Positions 12,541 through 12,616 of a stretch of DNA of 12,616 nt are shown in pieces. Under the pieces are notes generated by a model. It made no database searches, was not told the origin of the DNA, and saw only the letters and a list, made by a program, of their open reading frames with translations. This stretch comes from Pyrinomonadaceae bacterium (GTDB lineage Bacteria; Acidobacteriota; Blastocatellia; Pyrinomonadales; Pyrinomonadaceae), in the NCBI GenBank assembly GCA_014379075.1, contig JACMMN010000283.1, positions 1 through 12,616 on the forward strand, in the 5' to 3' direction. The position numbers and the translations under genes are program-made. Numbering within the stretch: the first letter of the stretch is position 1; each line of letters opens with the position of its first letter.

Positions 12541-12616
12541 CTTTGGAATTCAGTTTGGCGTTCCACATTTAGCGGCTTCCTTGTTATCAAAGAAACAAGT
12601 AAAGCTAGAACTCCAA

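Noticed and set aside
1..12616. CRISPR array, tRNA, rRNA, insertion sequence or attachment site
   Set aside because: No regularly spaced direct repeats, cloverleaf-like segments, transposase motifs or terminal inverted repeats were seen on reading both strands.

Overview
The window looks like chromosomal DNA from an Acidobacteriota bacterium, most likely of the Blastocatellia/Pyrinomonadaceae kind. The main pointer is the secreted VWFA-related protein at 4080-5339, whose layout (signal peptide, charged linker, 'VDTNVVNVDAVV' strand, 'FTIFENG' motif) is the one described for the acidobacterial VWFA domain (TIGR03436). Base composition looks moderate, and several genes encode Sec-exported proteins. 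The assignment is inferred from protein style only; no rRNA or other marker is present. I see no tRNA, rRNA, CRISPR array, transposase, integrase or phage gene.

Layout, left to right. (a) 1-1875, minus strand: a DNA-repair pair, a beta-CASP/MBL 'ligase-associated' exonuclease followed by an ATP-dependent DNA ligase cut by the window edge. In other bacteria these two sit with an Lhr-Core helicase and a metallophosphoesterase, which would be expected beyond base 1. (b) 2024-2821, minus: a secreted protein with two META (HslJ-like) domains, followed by a good intrinsic terminator at 1934-2010 that separates it from the repair genes. (c) 3142-3930 and 4080-5339, plus: two secreted proteins, one ending in a LecA/PA-IL-like domain and one VWFA-related. 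The first has an extended -10 promoter, a leader of about 140 nt containing a terminator-like hairpin, and a nested palindrome downstream. (d) 5455-7344, plus: a B12-binding-type radical SAM enzyme of unknown reaction, ending three bases from a convergent gene. (e) 10314 down to 7348, minus: a probable operon glmM - aroB - small membrane protein. It combines UDP-GlcNAc precursor synthesis with the shikimate pathway. The aroB reading frame has no ATG/GTG/TTG at its conserved N-terminus and probably starts at ATT, right after the glmM stop. (f) 10539-11828, plus, divergent from glmM: an exported lytic-transglycosylase-like protein with correctly spaced catalytic-site residues. (g) 11955-12521, minus: a CYTH-domain protein with a degenerate ExExK signature behind a strong -10 box very close to its start codon.

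No obviously new defence or mobile system is visible. The observations most worth following are the ATT start of aroB, the extra C-terminal cysteine cluster of the radical SAM protein, the eroded metal-binding signatures of the CYTH and VWFA proteins, and the hairpin-bearing leader of the LecA-like secreted protein.
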